64,000 bases of DNA, from the NCBI RefSeq assembly GCF_030408555.1, contig NZ_CP047048.1, positions 2,294,001 to 2,358,000 of the forward strand, in the 5' to 3' direction. The notes below the pieces were generated by a model. It made no database searches. It was given only the letters and a program-made list of their open reading frames with translations, and was not told the DNA's origin. This stretch comes from Corynebacterium aurimucosum. Lineage in GTDB: Bacteria > Actinomycetota > Actinomycetes > Mycobacteriales > Mycobacteriaceae. A program made the position numbers and the translations under genes. Positions 53,631 through 62,526 of the stretch are shown here, piece after piece. How positions within the stretch are numbered: the first letter of the stretch is position 1; each line of letters starts with the position of its first letter.

Positions 53631-54908
53631 GTGACTATGCTCCCAGAATTTTTCACCACCCAGCACCAGCTGCGCCAAAAGGCAGTCTTGGACCAAGGAG
53701 CGGACTCCACGCTCTTCCTCGTGGAAGATCCTTCACATGACGAGCTGCTCGTGGAGATATACAACCCAGAGGACCGTGGTGTGCTCCGCCAGTCCGGCGT
53801 CGTGGGGCAACTACAGCACAGCGCCATCGCCCCCATCGTAGGCACGGGAACGATGAACAACGGTCAAGAATTCTTCGTGCGCCGCAGCCTGCCAGGTGAG
53901 CAGCTGTCGAATTTCACTTCCTCTGGCATCGGCGCGCAGCACCTTTCCCGGGAGGAGGCCATCGCTGTCTTCGCCCCTTTGGCTGACGCCACCGATTTCC
54001 TGCTCCAGAAGGGCCGCAATAATTTCGCTCTCCGCGCGCTCAATCCGCGCCGCATCATCCTGACCAATAACCGCTCGAACGCCTTCTTCGCAGCAGTCGG
54101 CCCAGCTACGGGCTCCGAGGCCCCCACTGCAACAGCGAAGGAGGCAATCGACCGCCTGGCACAACTCCTCGCCGCCGCCTATCCTTCCTTCCGCGCAGCA
54201 GGCGCTTATACCTCGGCGGCCGCCGTTGTTGATTCTCTCCGAAATGCTGGAGCAGGGATGGCCAGCGCCAGCGCGGCAAGCGCAGGTGCCACCACCACGC
54301 CTAGCGCCGACGCCGCCGCGGGTACGCCACAGTGGCAACCGGAACAGCATTACGCTGCTGCCCAGCAAGGAGAATGGGGAACGCAGCCGCAAGCGCCGGT
54401 TCCCGCTTCCACCCCTGCAGAAGACTCCGCTCAGCGCGGGTCGACCTCGAAGAGCAAGGTCTTTGCTGGCCTTGGTGTGGGCCTTGTCCTTTTAGCCCTC
54501 ATCGGCGGCCTGCTGTGGTTCTTCTTGGGCCGTCCGGCGTGGTCTGAGGAGGAGCAAGCGCTGGTCGACGACCACCCAGGACTCATCAGCTCCCGTCCCG
54601 GTGGGGAGGGCTTCGACGGTGCCACCTGCGAGTCCCGCGAGCCGGAGGATGGTCAGGACGCGAAGATTACCTGCGTTGGCGACGGTGTGGGCTACTCGGT
54701 GGCGAGGTACGGGGACGTCGCCAAGCGCGACGCAGCTGCCCCAACACAGGATGCGCAGGAACTGTCCAACGGCCAGTGCACCGTACGCAGCTATGACGTT
54801 TCTGATTCCGAGCCAGTCTTCTACATGAGCACCGAGGACTCCGCGGACGCCGTCCTCGTGTGGGGTGAGGACGCCGAAGAACTTCGCCTGAACATGCCGC
54901 TGTGCTAA
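53631..54908 (+). CDS. Membrane protein with degenerate kinase-like N-terminal domain
   Basis: The 425-residue protein has an N-terminal domain (about 18-200) whose order of elements recalls a Ser/Thr kinase: DSTLFLVEDPSHDELLVEIY, a segment like the LxHPNIV strand (LQHSAIAPIVGTG), a helix, and ALNPRRIILT where kinases have HRDLKPxNIL. The Lys, HRD and DFG residues are absent, so activity is unlikely. A Gly/Ala/Pro-rich linker, one transmembrane helix (about 279-300) and an exported domain with three cysteines follow. The pseudokinase idea is an inference. GTG 53631 is the start used; the ribosome site is weak. Confidence 0.6.
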   Translation: MTMLPEFFTTQHQLRQKAVLDQGADSTLFLVEDPSHDELLVEIYNPEDRGVLRQSGVVGQLQHSAIAPIVGTGTMNNGQEFFVRRSLPGEQLSNFTSSGIGAQHLSREEAIAVFAPLADATDFLLQKGRNNFALRALNPRRIILTNNRSNAFFAAVGPATGSEAPTATAKEAIDRLAQLLAAAYPSFRAAGAYTSAAAVVDSLRNAGAGMASASAASAGATTTPSADAAAGTPQWQPEQHYAAAQQGEWGTQPQAPVPASTPAEDSAQRGSTSKSKVFAGLGVGLVLLALIGGLLWFFLGRPAWSEEEQALVDDHPGLISSRPGGEGFDGATCESREPEDGQDAKITCVGDGVGYSVARYGDVAKRDAAAPTQDAQELSNGQCTVRSYDVSDSEPVFYMSTEDSADAVLVWGEDAEELRLNMPLC

Positions 54909-54922
54909 GCCGCACGCTCACT

Positions 54923-54943
54923 CGGCGCAGCTAGTCTGCGCCG
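54923..54943. terminator. Hairpin between convergent genes
   Basis: CGGCGCAG and CTGCGCCG form a perfect 8-bp stem with a CTAGT loop between the kinase-like gene and the MFS gene. No U-run is seen; it may act as a bidirectional terminator. Confidence 0.55.
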
Positions 54944-56344
54944 TTAGTCCACACGCTTAAGCAGCGGTGCAATCACCGCAATGGCGATACCGGCCACGCC
55001 GGCAAAGAGGAAAGCCCAATGCGTTCCCTGTGCCGTCGCTGCGGCGGGCCCCATCCCCGCGGCGGCGCCAGCCTGGGTGCCGCGTGTGAGGAAGACTACG
55101 AGCAAAGCCGTTCCCGTCGCGCCAGCCAACTGCTGGAAGGTGTTCATGATGGCCGAACCGTGCGAGTAAAGCTTCTCCGGAAGCGAGGACAGCGCTGTGG
55201 TCATCAGCGGCGTCATCATCAAGCACATGCCGAGGGAGAAGATCACGTGCATGCCCACGACCATCCACAGGGCTGAGTTCTCACCCAAGATGACCATAAG
55301 CCACAGGCTGGCCACCATGAACAGTGAGCCCGGAATCATGAGTGGACGCGGGCCATAGGAATCGAAGAGCCGGCCCACGATCGGGGAAAGGAAAGCCTGG
55401 AGGATGCCGCCGGGCATCACCGCCAATCCCGTGGCAAAGGCGGTGACGCCCAAGGTCGTTTGCAGGTAGATGGGCAAGACCGTGACCATTCCCAGCATGA
55501 GCCCAAAGGACAGGAGGAGGATGATCACCGCGAGAGTGAAATTGCGGACGCGGAAAGGACGCAGGTCCATCAGTGCGCGGTCCTCCAGTGCCAAGCGCTG
55601 CTGGCGACGGATAAATACAATGAGCGCGATGACGCCGACCACGGTAACGGCGATATCCACCCAGGCGCCGCCCTCCAGCATCTTTTCCATCGAGGACAGA
55701 CCATAAATCAGCCCGCCAAACGCGAAGGCGGAAAGGACGACGGAGAGGCCATCGAGCGGAGTATCGCGGTTCTCACCCACATTGCTCAATCGCCAGAGCC
55801 CAAAGGTGAGAATAAGGGCGACGAGCGGCGCCATGGCCCAGAAGATGACGTGCCAGGTGAAGCGGTTCAGAATCGCCCCGCCGACTGTGGGGCCAAGCGC
55901 CGGGGCAACGGAGATAACCACAGAGATGATGCCCATTACCGTGCCGCGGCGCTGCGCTGGGACCAGCGTCATGGCCACGGTCATCAGCGTAGGAATCATC
56001 AGCGCGGTTCCGCCGGCTTGCAAGATGCGGCCCAGGAGCAGAATGACGAAGCTCGGGGCGAGGGCCGCCACCACGGTGCCAACCAGGAAGAGTCCTGCGG
56101 AGGCGGTGAAAATCTGCCGCGTGCTAAGCCTCTCCAGCAAGAAGCCGGTGGTCGGAATGACGACGGCCATGGTGAGCATGAATCCCGTCAACAGCCATTG
56201 GGCGCTCGTAGCAGGAATGGAGAAGTCCGCCATAATGGCTGGTAGCGCAACGGAGAGCGAGGTCTCATTGAGAATCATGACCATCGCCCCCAGCACCAGG
56301 ATGCTGAGGTTAATTATCACCTTCGAGGGAATCTCAGCGGACAT
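54944..56344 (-). CDS. DHA2 (EmrB/QacA) MFS multidrug transporter
   Basis: The 466-residue protein has about 14 transmembrane helices. It starts MSAEIPSKVIINLSILVLGAMVM, has motif D1-like LNETSLSVALPAIM, the 2-3 loop LLERLSTRQIF and motif C-like VAPALGPTVGGAIL. These place it with LmrB/EmrB drug pumps; the substrate is unknown. ATG 56344 is chosen because AAAGGTG is upstream and homology begins there, so the longer ORF to 56416 is rejected. No regulator gene is adjacent. Confidence 0.87.
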   Translation of the reverse strand: MSAEIPSKVIINLSILVLGAMVMILNETSLSVALPAIMADFSIPATSAQWLLTGFMLTMAVVIPTTGFLLERLSTRQIFTASAGLFLVGTVVAALAPSFVILLLGRILQAGGTALMIPTLMTVAMTLVPAQRRGTVMGIISVVISVAPALGPTVGGAILNRFTWHVIFWAMAPLVALILTFGLWRLSNVGENRDTPLDGLSVVLSAFAFGGLIYGLSSMEKMLEGGAWVDIAVTVVGVIALIVFIRRQQRLALEDRALMDLRPFRVRNFTLAVIILLLSFGLMLGMVTVLPIYLQTTLGVTAFATGLAVMPGGILQAFLSPIVGRLFDSYGPRPLMIPGSLFMVASLWLMVILGENSALWMVVGMHVIFSLGMCLMMTPLMTTALSSLPEKLYSHGSAIMNTFQQLAGATGTALLVVFLTRGTQAGAAAGMGPAAATAQGTHWAFLFAGVAGIAIAVIAPLLKRVD

Positions 56345-56459
56345 GCGGCCAGCCACACCTTTCTGTTTCTCTGCTCTGGGGATATTCGCGCCAACGCTTC
56401 CGCAGTCTGCGCGCAAGGAGTTTAGAGTACTCGCAAGGTAGCCGGGGATGCCACATGAG

Positions 56460-56489
56460 CCGGGGCAGCGAAGTTTCCTCGCTCCCCGG
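56460..56489 (-). terminator. Hairpin after lipoprotein paralogue 1
   Basis: CCGGGG-c-AGCGA pairs with TCGCT-CCCCGG around a 7-base loop, leaving one bulged base. It lies 15 bases after the lipoprotein stop on the minus strand. There is no U-run. Confidence 0.55.
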
Positions 56490-56503
56490 CAGTTGGTGGG
56501 GCT

Positions 56504-57448
56504 TTAAGGGATCGTTTCCATGTTGCGGGACGTGATGACCACGACGCTGCCACCGCTGTCCAAGCTGCAGCCCAACAAACGGTTTTCTGGGGTATCCTCC
56601 CACAGTTTCGGCGCACCGTAAGCACAGTGCCCCAGGTCCGTGGTGAGGTGGCCACGGTTTCCGCCCTCGCCAGCCTGCCAGTCATGGTTAGCGTATTCAT
56701 CCAGCAATTCCATGGCGTCATTGCAATTCGTGCCGTCCTCTTGCACGTAGACCAAACCGGTGTCTTCACCACGCGTACCGCTTTCACCGCACACCGTTCC
56801 GGTGTTGGCGATGCCATTCGCATCTGGCTTCGCTGGGAAGGTATCGGAGTAGTACTGGCCATCGTCCTTGACGGTGAAGTGGTGCCCGTTCGCCTTGACC
56901 ACAAACTCGTTGCCACTGAGTGCTTCAAAGGTTCCACCGTCAAAGCTCACGGTCTCGCCCTCGTTGAGCGTTGCAACTTCGGTCGGTGTATAGAACTCAA
57001 TGGCCCACACCGGGAAGAAGCCGCGGTCGCCGAGGTAGCTCACCGCGTTTGACCTCCAGCTCTGCATGACCGGCCCCGGATAAATTGGCGGATCGGCAAA
57101 TTCGACCTTGCAGTTCGGGGCATCGGCCTCTTCGTGGATGAGGCAGAGGACGCGCCCATCCGGGCTCTTGACCGCTGGGATGGGGTTCGGAATCGTCGCT
57201 AGGTTGCCACCCGCCATAAAGTCCTGCGGATCGCGTTCCTTCAGGCCGCCGGGTTTGTCTTTATCGGGCTTGGCGCTGCTCGACGCCGCGGCCTCGGTAG
57301 AGCTACTGGAGGCAGATTCAGAACTGGCGGAGCTGGCTGAGTTCTGTTGAAACTGTGGCTCATCGCCCGCCGGCTCGCTCGTCGAAGAACACGAAGCCGC
57401 GGCGCAGGCCATGAGGGAGGCAGAAAGGATAGAGAGAAGCTTCTTCAT
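56504..57448 (-). CDS. Lipoprotein, tandem paralogue 1
   Basis: The 314-residue product has a lipoprotein signal MKKLLSILSASLMACAAASC (cysteine 20), a Ser/Ala/Glu-rich linker and an exported domain. That domain has SPDGRVLCLIHE, PPIYPG, GxGFFP and FTVKDDGQYYSDTFPAKPD, then GTVCGE, DGTNCNDAMELLDEYANHDW and a late cysteine pair. The same order is seen in the gene upstream at 57483, so they are duplicates. No family name is recognised; similar secreted proteins occur in corynebacteria. ATG 57448 aligns with the ATG of the paralogue. Confidence 0.75.
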   Translation of the reverse strand: MKKLLSILSASLMACAAASCSSTSEPAGDEPQFQQNSASSASSESASSSSTEAAASSSAKPDKDKPGGLKERDPQDFMAGGNLATIPNPIPAVKSPDGRVLCLIHEEADAPNCKVEFADPPIYPGPVMQSWRSNAVSYLGDRGFFPVWAIEFYTPTEVATLNEGETVSFDGGTFEALSGNEFVVKANGHHFTVKDDGQYYSDTFPAKPDANGIANTGTVCGESGTRGEDTGLVYVQEDGTNCNDAMELLDEYANHDWQAGEGGNRGHLTTDLGHCAYGAPKLWEDTPENRLLGCSLDSGGSVVVITSRNMETIP

Positions 57449-57482
57449 AACAATCATCGTCCCACGAAATAGTGTTATGCCA

Positions 57483-58441
57483 CTAGTTTTCCGAGTGTTT
57501 CGGGTCTTCGGGGTGTGCAGCGTCAAGAAGAATAACGCGACCGATACCGGATAAATCTTCGCAATGAATCCGACGTGCATACGGATTAGGTGTCTCAACG
57601 AATTCCGGTTCTCTGTGAGAGCACTTCCAGCCGTCAAGCTCCAGGATTCCCCGGGTGTTCACTTCTTTTATGTCCCACTCGTAGTTGACGTACTTGTCCA
57701 CGATCTCCATTGCAGTCGTGCAATTCGTACCGTCTGTCTGCACAAAGACTTTCTGGCGTCCAAAATTGGTGTCGGTCTCGCCGCAGACAGTACCCACGGG
57801 CGCATAGCCATTGGTGTCCGGCTTCAGCGGATAAGTATCCGCCGAAAACTGGCCGCCGTCCTTCACTGTGAAATGGTGGTCTTGGACCTGAACCGTGAAT
57901 TCATCCGCACTGGGGGCTTCAAAAATCACGCCGTTGATATCGACTTTCTCGCCTTCCTCCAGCTGCTGTGAAGGAACCTGGTCCCCGGCATCCACCACGC
58001 CCTTGGGGAAGAAACCGGCACCTTCTATATAGCTGACCATGTTTGCTTCCCATTGCGGGTTCTCGGGGTCAGGCAGGATGGGCGGGTTTTCAAAGCCAAC
58101 GAAGCACCACGGCCCTTGAGAGCCCTCATGCAGAGAACACGACACCCTGCCGTCCGGGCTCCTCACTCCCCAGGCCACCGTGGTCTCATACCTGAACCCA
58201 GTGGCGCGGAAGTCCTCGGCATCGCGTTCTTTGAGGCCCGAAGGTTGAGAGCCAAACCCCGGCTCGCGATCTGTGGAATCGCTTTCTTCGGCGCTATCAG
58301 AGCTTTGCGCACTGCTTTGAGAACCCGAGGACTCCACAACTTCGAATCGATGAGTTTCCTGGGTTCCTTCATCAGAAGAACACGCAACCAAGCCAGCCGT
58401 TACAAGCGGCAGTGTGAGAAGAGAGAGAGTAGCTTTTTCAT
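57483..58441 (-). pseudogene. Lipoprotein, tandem paralogue 2, start out of frame across a (CT)5 tract
   Basis: The body encodes a lipoprotein with TLPLVTAGLVACSSD (lipobox) and an exported domain matching the next gene: SPDGRVSCSLHE, PPILPD, GAGFFP, FTVKDGGQFSADTYPLKPD, GTVCGE and DGTNCTTAMEIVDKY. The natural start ATG at 58441 encodes MKKLLSL as in the paralogue, but that frame runs off within a (CT)5 tract at 58420-58429. Removing one CT unit restores MKKLLSLLTLPLVTAGLVAC. The body frame has no good start of its own; an ORF start at 58532 gives a non-signal extension. It is either phase-variable (off), recently broken or a sequencing error. Confidence 0.75.
58420..58429 (-). repeat. (CT)5 dinucleotide tract inside the lipoprotein signal sequence
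   Basis: On the minus strand the tract reads CTCTCTCTCT, beginning 12 bases after the ATG at 58441. Four units would put the MKKLL start in frame with the lipoprotein; the five units present do not. The length is modest for slippage, but the position is exactly that of a contingency repeat. Confidence 0.8.
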
Positions 58442-58523
58442 GCTTTGTATTGTTCCACGCAGGCAGGCCTCTCGCTGAGTGATGTGTGCTGCGGCGACAA
58501 ACTGAAAGCACCGCCAAAACACG

Positions 58524-58569
58524 GCAACGCACAAGCCTTCGGCTGCGGGGCCGGTGGCTTGTGCGTTGC
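58524..58569 (-). terminator. Terminator after lysS
   Basis: GCAACGCACAAGCC and GGCTTGTGCGTTGC form a perfect 14-bp stem with an 18-base loop. On the minus strand, TTTT follows within a few bases. It lies 48 bases after the lysS stop. Confidence 0.8.
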
Positions 58570-58616
58570 GCGCGGAATGTGCCGCGGGATGAACTGTGCT
58601 CGAGTTGGCTTAGGGC

Positions 58617-60191
58617 CTACTTCTCCGGCTTCACGATTGGGAAGAGCACGGTCTCACGGATTCCTAGGCCGGTCAGAGCCATAAGCAGGCGGTCCATGCC
58701 CATACCAGCGCCCGCTGTCGGCGGCATGCCCTGCTCCATGGCGGCGAGGAAGTCCTCATCCAAAACCATGGCTTCTTCATCGCCGCCAGCAGCCAAGCGG
58801 GCCTGGTCCTCGAAGCGCTCACGCTGGATTACGGGATCCACCAGCTCCGAGTAGCCGGTGGCCAGCTCGAAGCCGCGCACGTAAAGGTCCCACTTCTCCG
58901 TCACGCCTGGCTGCGAGCGGTGCTGACGGGTCAGCGGGGAGGTCTCAACCGGGAAGTTCTTCACAAAGATTGGGCCCTCAAGCTGGTCCTCGCAGAGCAC
59001 CTCCCAGATCTCCTCCACCAGTTTGCCGTGGCCCCAGCCGCCGTTCTTCGGGACGTCGAGCCCGATGACGTCAGCAATCGCCTTGAGCTCCTCGACGGTG
59101 GAGTCGATGGTGACCTCCGGCTGGCCGGGGAACTTGCGCTGCAGAGCCTCGTTGAGGGAGGGGTACATTTCAATCTCCGGCCACTCTTCGCCACCGAAGT
59201 CATACTCAGTACCATCAGCCAAGGTGACGGTGGTGGAACCGAAGACCGCGCGGGCCACAGACTGGATGGACTCGCGGATAGTGCGGGCACAGTCGTTGTA
59301 GTCACCCCACGCCTCGTAGGTCTCCAGCATGGCAAACTCCGGGGAGTGGGAGCGGTCAACGCCCTCGTTACGGAAGTTGCGGTTGATCTCAAAGACGCGG
59401 TCGATGCCGCCGACCACAGCGCGCTTCAGGAAGAGCTCCGGAGCGATGCGCAGGTAGAGGTCAATGTCCAGGGCATTGGAGTGGGTCACGAACGGGCGGG
59501 CCGCCGCACCACCGTGGAGGGTCTGCAACATCGGGGTTTCGATCTCCACGAAGCCCTCATCTTCCAGGTAGTTGCGCAGCGCACGCATGACCTTCACGCG
59601 GGTCATGGCATTCTTGCGGGCCTCCTCGCGCACGATGAGGTCGTTGTAGCGCTGGCGCACGCGAGTTTCCTCGTTCATGTCCGCGAAGGAAACCGGAAGC
59701 GGGCGCAGGGACTTCGCCGCCATGGTCCACGTGGAGGCCATAACGGAGAGCTCGCCACGGCGCGAGGAAATGACGCGACCCCGCACGGAGATGAAATCAC
59801 CCAGGTCAACGTCAGACTTCCACGCGGCGAGGCGCTCCTCCCCTACCTCTGCCAGCGACAGCATGGCCTGCACTTGGGTGCCATCGCCATCTTGCAAGGT
59901 GGCAAAGCAAAGCTTGCCGGTATTGCGCATGAAGATAAGGCGGCCGGCGATGGCTACCTCGACGTCAGTCTCCTCACCCGCGCTGAGGTAGGTGACGCCC
60001 TCTTCCGCGGCCGGCTCTTCGCCCTCGGCAACGACCTGGAACTGCTGGCGGAGATCCCGCAAGGAGATCGTGCGGTCTACGGTCACCGGATAGGGCTCGG
60101 TGCCGGACTCCAACAGTCGGGCGCGCTTCTCGCGGCGAATGCGCAGCTGCTCGGGGACGTCAGTAACTTCAGTATTCTTCTTCTCGCTCAC
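58617..60191 (-). CDS. lysS: Lysyl-tRNA synthetase (class II)
   Basis: This class II synthetase of 524 residues charges tRNA-Lys. It has an N-terminal OB-fold anticodon domain ([26 protein letters not shown], about 78-105), motif 2 [26 protein letters not shown] and motif 3 [13 protein letters not shown]. There is no fused membrane domain, so it is the ordinary enzyme. The start is GTG 60191 with TACCCT 8 bases upstream, consistent with a leaderless mRNA. The gene is divergent from phoX. Confidence 0.95.
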   Translation of the reverse strand: MSEKKNTEVTDVPEQLRIRREKRARLLESGTEPYPVTVDRTISLRDLRQQFQVVAEGEEPAAEEGVTYLSAGEETDVEVAIAGRLIFMRNTGKLCFATLQDGDGTQVQAMLSLAEVGEERLAAWKSDVDLGDFISVRGRVISSRRGELSVMASTWTMAAKSLRPLPVSFADMNEETRVRQRYNDLIVREEARKNAMTRVKVMRALRNYLEDEGFVEIETPMLQTLHGGAAARPFVTHSNALDIDLYLRIAPELFLKRAVVGGIDRVFEINRNFRNEGVDRSHSPEFAMLETYEAWGDYNDCARTIRESIQSVARAVFGSTTVTLADGTEYDFGGEEWPEIEMYPSLNEALQRKFPGQPEVTIDSTVEELKAIADVIGLDVPKNGGWGHGKLVEEIWEVLCEDQLEGPIFVKNFPVETSPLTRQHRSQPGVTEKWDLYVRGFELATGYSELVDPVIQRERFEDQARLAAGGDEEAMVLDEDFLAAMEQGMPPTAGAGMGMDRLLMALTGLGIRETVLFPIVKPEK

Positions 60192-60234
60192 GGTTGTCTA
60201 GGGTAGTCGATCCCTATACGCTGGCGCGATCCCG

Positions 60235-60267
60235 GTTCACAGAGTGTTCATCTAGCGGTTAGACAGG
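60235..60267. promoter_or_regulatory. PHO-box-like direct repeats upstream of phoX
   Basis: GTTCACAGAGT (60235-60245), GTTCATCTAGC (60246-60256) and GGTTAGACAGG (60257-60267) are three head-to-tail 11-base units with the GTTCA/GGTTA start. This is the arrangement of actinobacterial PhoP boxes. It lies 112 bases before the phoX start and about 45 bases before the lysS start on the other strand. Confidence 0.6.
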
Positions 60268-60378
60268 ATCAACCGCGCGGTCATCTCAACCGTATTAACT
60301 CATGACGTCCGTTGCGACACTTCGTTGCGACATCCCCTTGCGCAACCAACGATTTTCGATTTTTGGAGCATAACTTTC

Positions 60379-62478
60379 ATGGCACTCAACGGCCGTAATC
60401 TCTTGGCTAACATGTTCACCTCGTCTCGTTCTTCTCTTACCTGCACCTACAAGTGCGGTAATGCCTGTTTCGGCGAATGCGAGAACACCTCCGATAACCC
60501 TTACTTCGGCGACCAGTTCTCCCGCCGTACCGCCTTGCGTGCCGGTGGCTTGGCCGTCGTCGCCGTTGGTGGTTCCTCCGCCCTGGCTGCGTGTGCCGCA
60601 CCAGACGAAAAGGATGCTGCAGCTGGCGGCGGCTCCTCCGACAAGACCAGCGAGGTCAAGGGCTCTGACATCGAGCTCACCTCCGCCGAGGGCATGCACT
60701 TTGAAGCCGTAGAGGCCAATACCAAGGATGAGGTCGTCATCCCGAAGGGCTATGAGCAGTCCGTTCTGATTGCCTGGGGTGACCCGGTCATCGAGGGCGC
60801 ACCGGAATTCGACGTCAACAACCAGACCGCCGCGGATGCGGAGAAGCAGTTCGGCTTCAACAATGACTTCGCCGGCCTCATCGAGCACCCGGATGACAAG
60901 AACCGCATGATCTACATGTGCTCGCATGAGTACACCACCGAGCCGATGATGTTCCCGGACTACGACCCGGAGAACCCCACCGAGGAGCAGGTAAAGATCG
61001 GCTGGGCCGGCCACGGCCACACCATCCTCGAGGTCTCCAAGGTGAAGGGCTCCGGCGAACTCAAGCGCGAATTCGGCCCGCTCAACCGCCGCATTACCGC
61101 CACCACCCCGTTCACTCTGGTGGGCCCCGCTAAGGGCACCGACCTGGTGAAGACCTCCGCCGACCCGAAGGGTGAGAAGGTCCTGGGTACCCTCAACAAC
61201 TGCTCCGGTGGCGTGACCCCGTGGAACACCATGCTCTCCGGCGAAGAGAACTTCGACCAGTACTTCGCAGGCGGTGACGTCAAGGACGACAAGGCCGCTG
61301 AGTCTCTCAAGCGCTTCGGCATCAAGGAGGGCCCGTCCGACCGTAAGTGGGAGAAGTACGATGACCGCTTCGATGTAACCAAGGAGCCGAACGAGCCGAG
61401 CCGCTTTGGCTGGCTCGTGGAGATCAACCCGCTAGATCCGAACTCCACCCCGGTCAAGCACACCGCTGTGGGCCGCTACAAGCACGAGGCCGGCAACATC
61501 CACATCACCAAGGATGGCACCGTGGTCTGCTACTCCGGCGATGACTCCCGCTTCGAGTACGTCTACAAGTTCGTCTCCTCCAAGAAGTACAAGGAAGGCG
61601 ACCTGGAGCACAACATGACCATCCTGGACCACGGCACCCTGTACGTGGCCAAGATGGAAGGAAACTCCCCGGAGAAGGAGATCGACGGCTCCGGTGTCCT
61701 GCCGGAGGACGGTGCTTTCGACGGCAGCGGCGAGTGGGTCAAGCTGCTGACCTCCGATACGGAGAACAACAAGTTCGAGTCCCACGTAGACGGTATGTCC
61801 GCCGAAGAGGTAGCCATCTTCACCCGTGAGGCCGCCGATAAGGTGGGCGCCACCAAGATGGACCGCCCAGAGGACGTTGAGGTTCACCCGGAGACCGAGA
61901 AGATATACATCGCGCTGACCAACAACAAGTACCGCGGCGCCACCGGTGAGAACGCTAAGAAGAACAAGGAAGACGCCAAGGAATGGGCTCCGGTCAAGGA
62001 GAACAAGAACGGCCTGGTCATGGAGCTCGAGGATGACCACGCTGGCGAGAAGTTCACCTGGAACCTGTTCCTGGTCTGCGGTGACCCGCGTGAGGCCAGC
62101 ACCTACTTCGGCGGCTTCGACAAGGAGAAGGTCTCCCCGATTTCCTGCCCGGATAACCTGGCCTTCGACAACCACGGCAACCTGTGGATCTCCACTGACG
62201 GCAACGCACTGGACTCCAACGACGGCCTTTACGCCGTGACCACCGAGGGCGAAACCCGCGGTGAGCTCAAGTGCTTCCTTACCGTTCCGGCGGGTGCGGA
62301 GACCTGTGGCCCTATCGTCGACGATGACCGCGTCATGGTCAACGTCCAGCACCCGGGCGAGGCTGACGACGCCACCTTTGAGAACGCCACCTCCCACTGG
62401 CCTGACGGCGGCAAGTCCACCCCGCGTCCGGCCGTGGTTGTGGTGTGGAAGAAGGACGGCAAGATCGGTTCTAAGTAA
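60379..62478 (+). CDS. phoX: PhoX-family alkaline phosphatase, Tat-exported lipoprotein
   Basis: PhoX is a Ca/Fe-dependent phosphatase that releases phosphate from organic esters outside the cell. The 699-residue protein (from ATG 60379) has a twin-arginine signal SRRTALRAGGLAVVAVGG (about 48-65) ending with a lipobox ALAACAAP. The beta-propeller DUF839 domain follows, with IEHPDDKNRMIYMCSHEYTTEP, WGTLNNCSGG-like GTLNNCSGGVTPWNT, EINPLDP, GRYKHEAGNI and DNLAFDNHGNLWISTDG. An ORF start at 60325 is rejected. GGAG lies 10 bases upstream. The direct repeats nearby suggest control by the PhoSR system. Confidence 0.92.
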   Translation: MALNGRNLLANMFTSSRSSLTCTYKCGNACFGECENTSDNPYFGDQFSRRTALRAGGLAVVAVGGSSALAACAAPDEKDAAAGGGSSDKTSEVKGSDIELTSAEGMHFEAVEANTKDEVVIPKGYEQSVLIAWGDPVIEGAPEFDVNNQTAADAEKQFGFNNDFAGLIEHPDDKNRMIYMCSHEYTTEPMMFPDYDPENPTEEQVKIGWAGHGHTILEVSKVKGSGELKREFGPLNRRITATTPFTLVGPAKGTDLVKTSADPKGEKVLGTLNNCSGGVTPWNTMLSGEENFDQYFAGGDVKDDKAAESLKRFGIKEGPSDRKWEKYDDRFDVTKEPNEPSRFGWLVEINPLDPNSTPVKHTAVGRYKHEAGNIHITKDGTVVCYSGDDSRFEYVYKFVSSKKYKEGDLEHNMTILDHGTLYVAKMEGNSPEKEIDGSGVLPEDGAFDGSGEWVKLLTSDTENNKFESHVDGMSAEEVAIFTREAADKVGATKMDRPEDVEVHPETEKIYIALTNNKYRGATGENAKKNKEDAKEWAPVKENKNGLVMELEDDHAGEKFTWNLFLVCGDPREASTYFGGFDKEKVSPISCPDNLAFDNHGNLWISTDGNALDSNDGLYAVTTEGETRGELKCFLTVPAGAETCGPIVDDDRVMVNVQHPGEADDATFENATSHWPDGGKSTPRPAVVVVWKKDGKIGSK

Positions 62479-62489
62479 AGAACCTCCTC

Positions 62490-62518
62490 GGTGAGTAACG
62501 CCACCCACGCTACTCACC
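62490..62518. terminator. Terminator between phoX and the panE-like gene
   Basis: GGTGAGTAaCG and CGcTACTCACC form a 10-bp stem with a 7-base loop and a bulged base each side. It lies between convergent genes; no U-run is seen. Confidence 0.65.
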
Positions 62519-62526
62519 TGCTCGTC

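Noticed and set aside
58920..60206. 428-codon open frame on the plus strand
   Set aside because: It is the antisense of lysS with no domain evidence.
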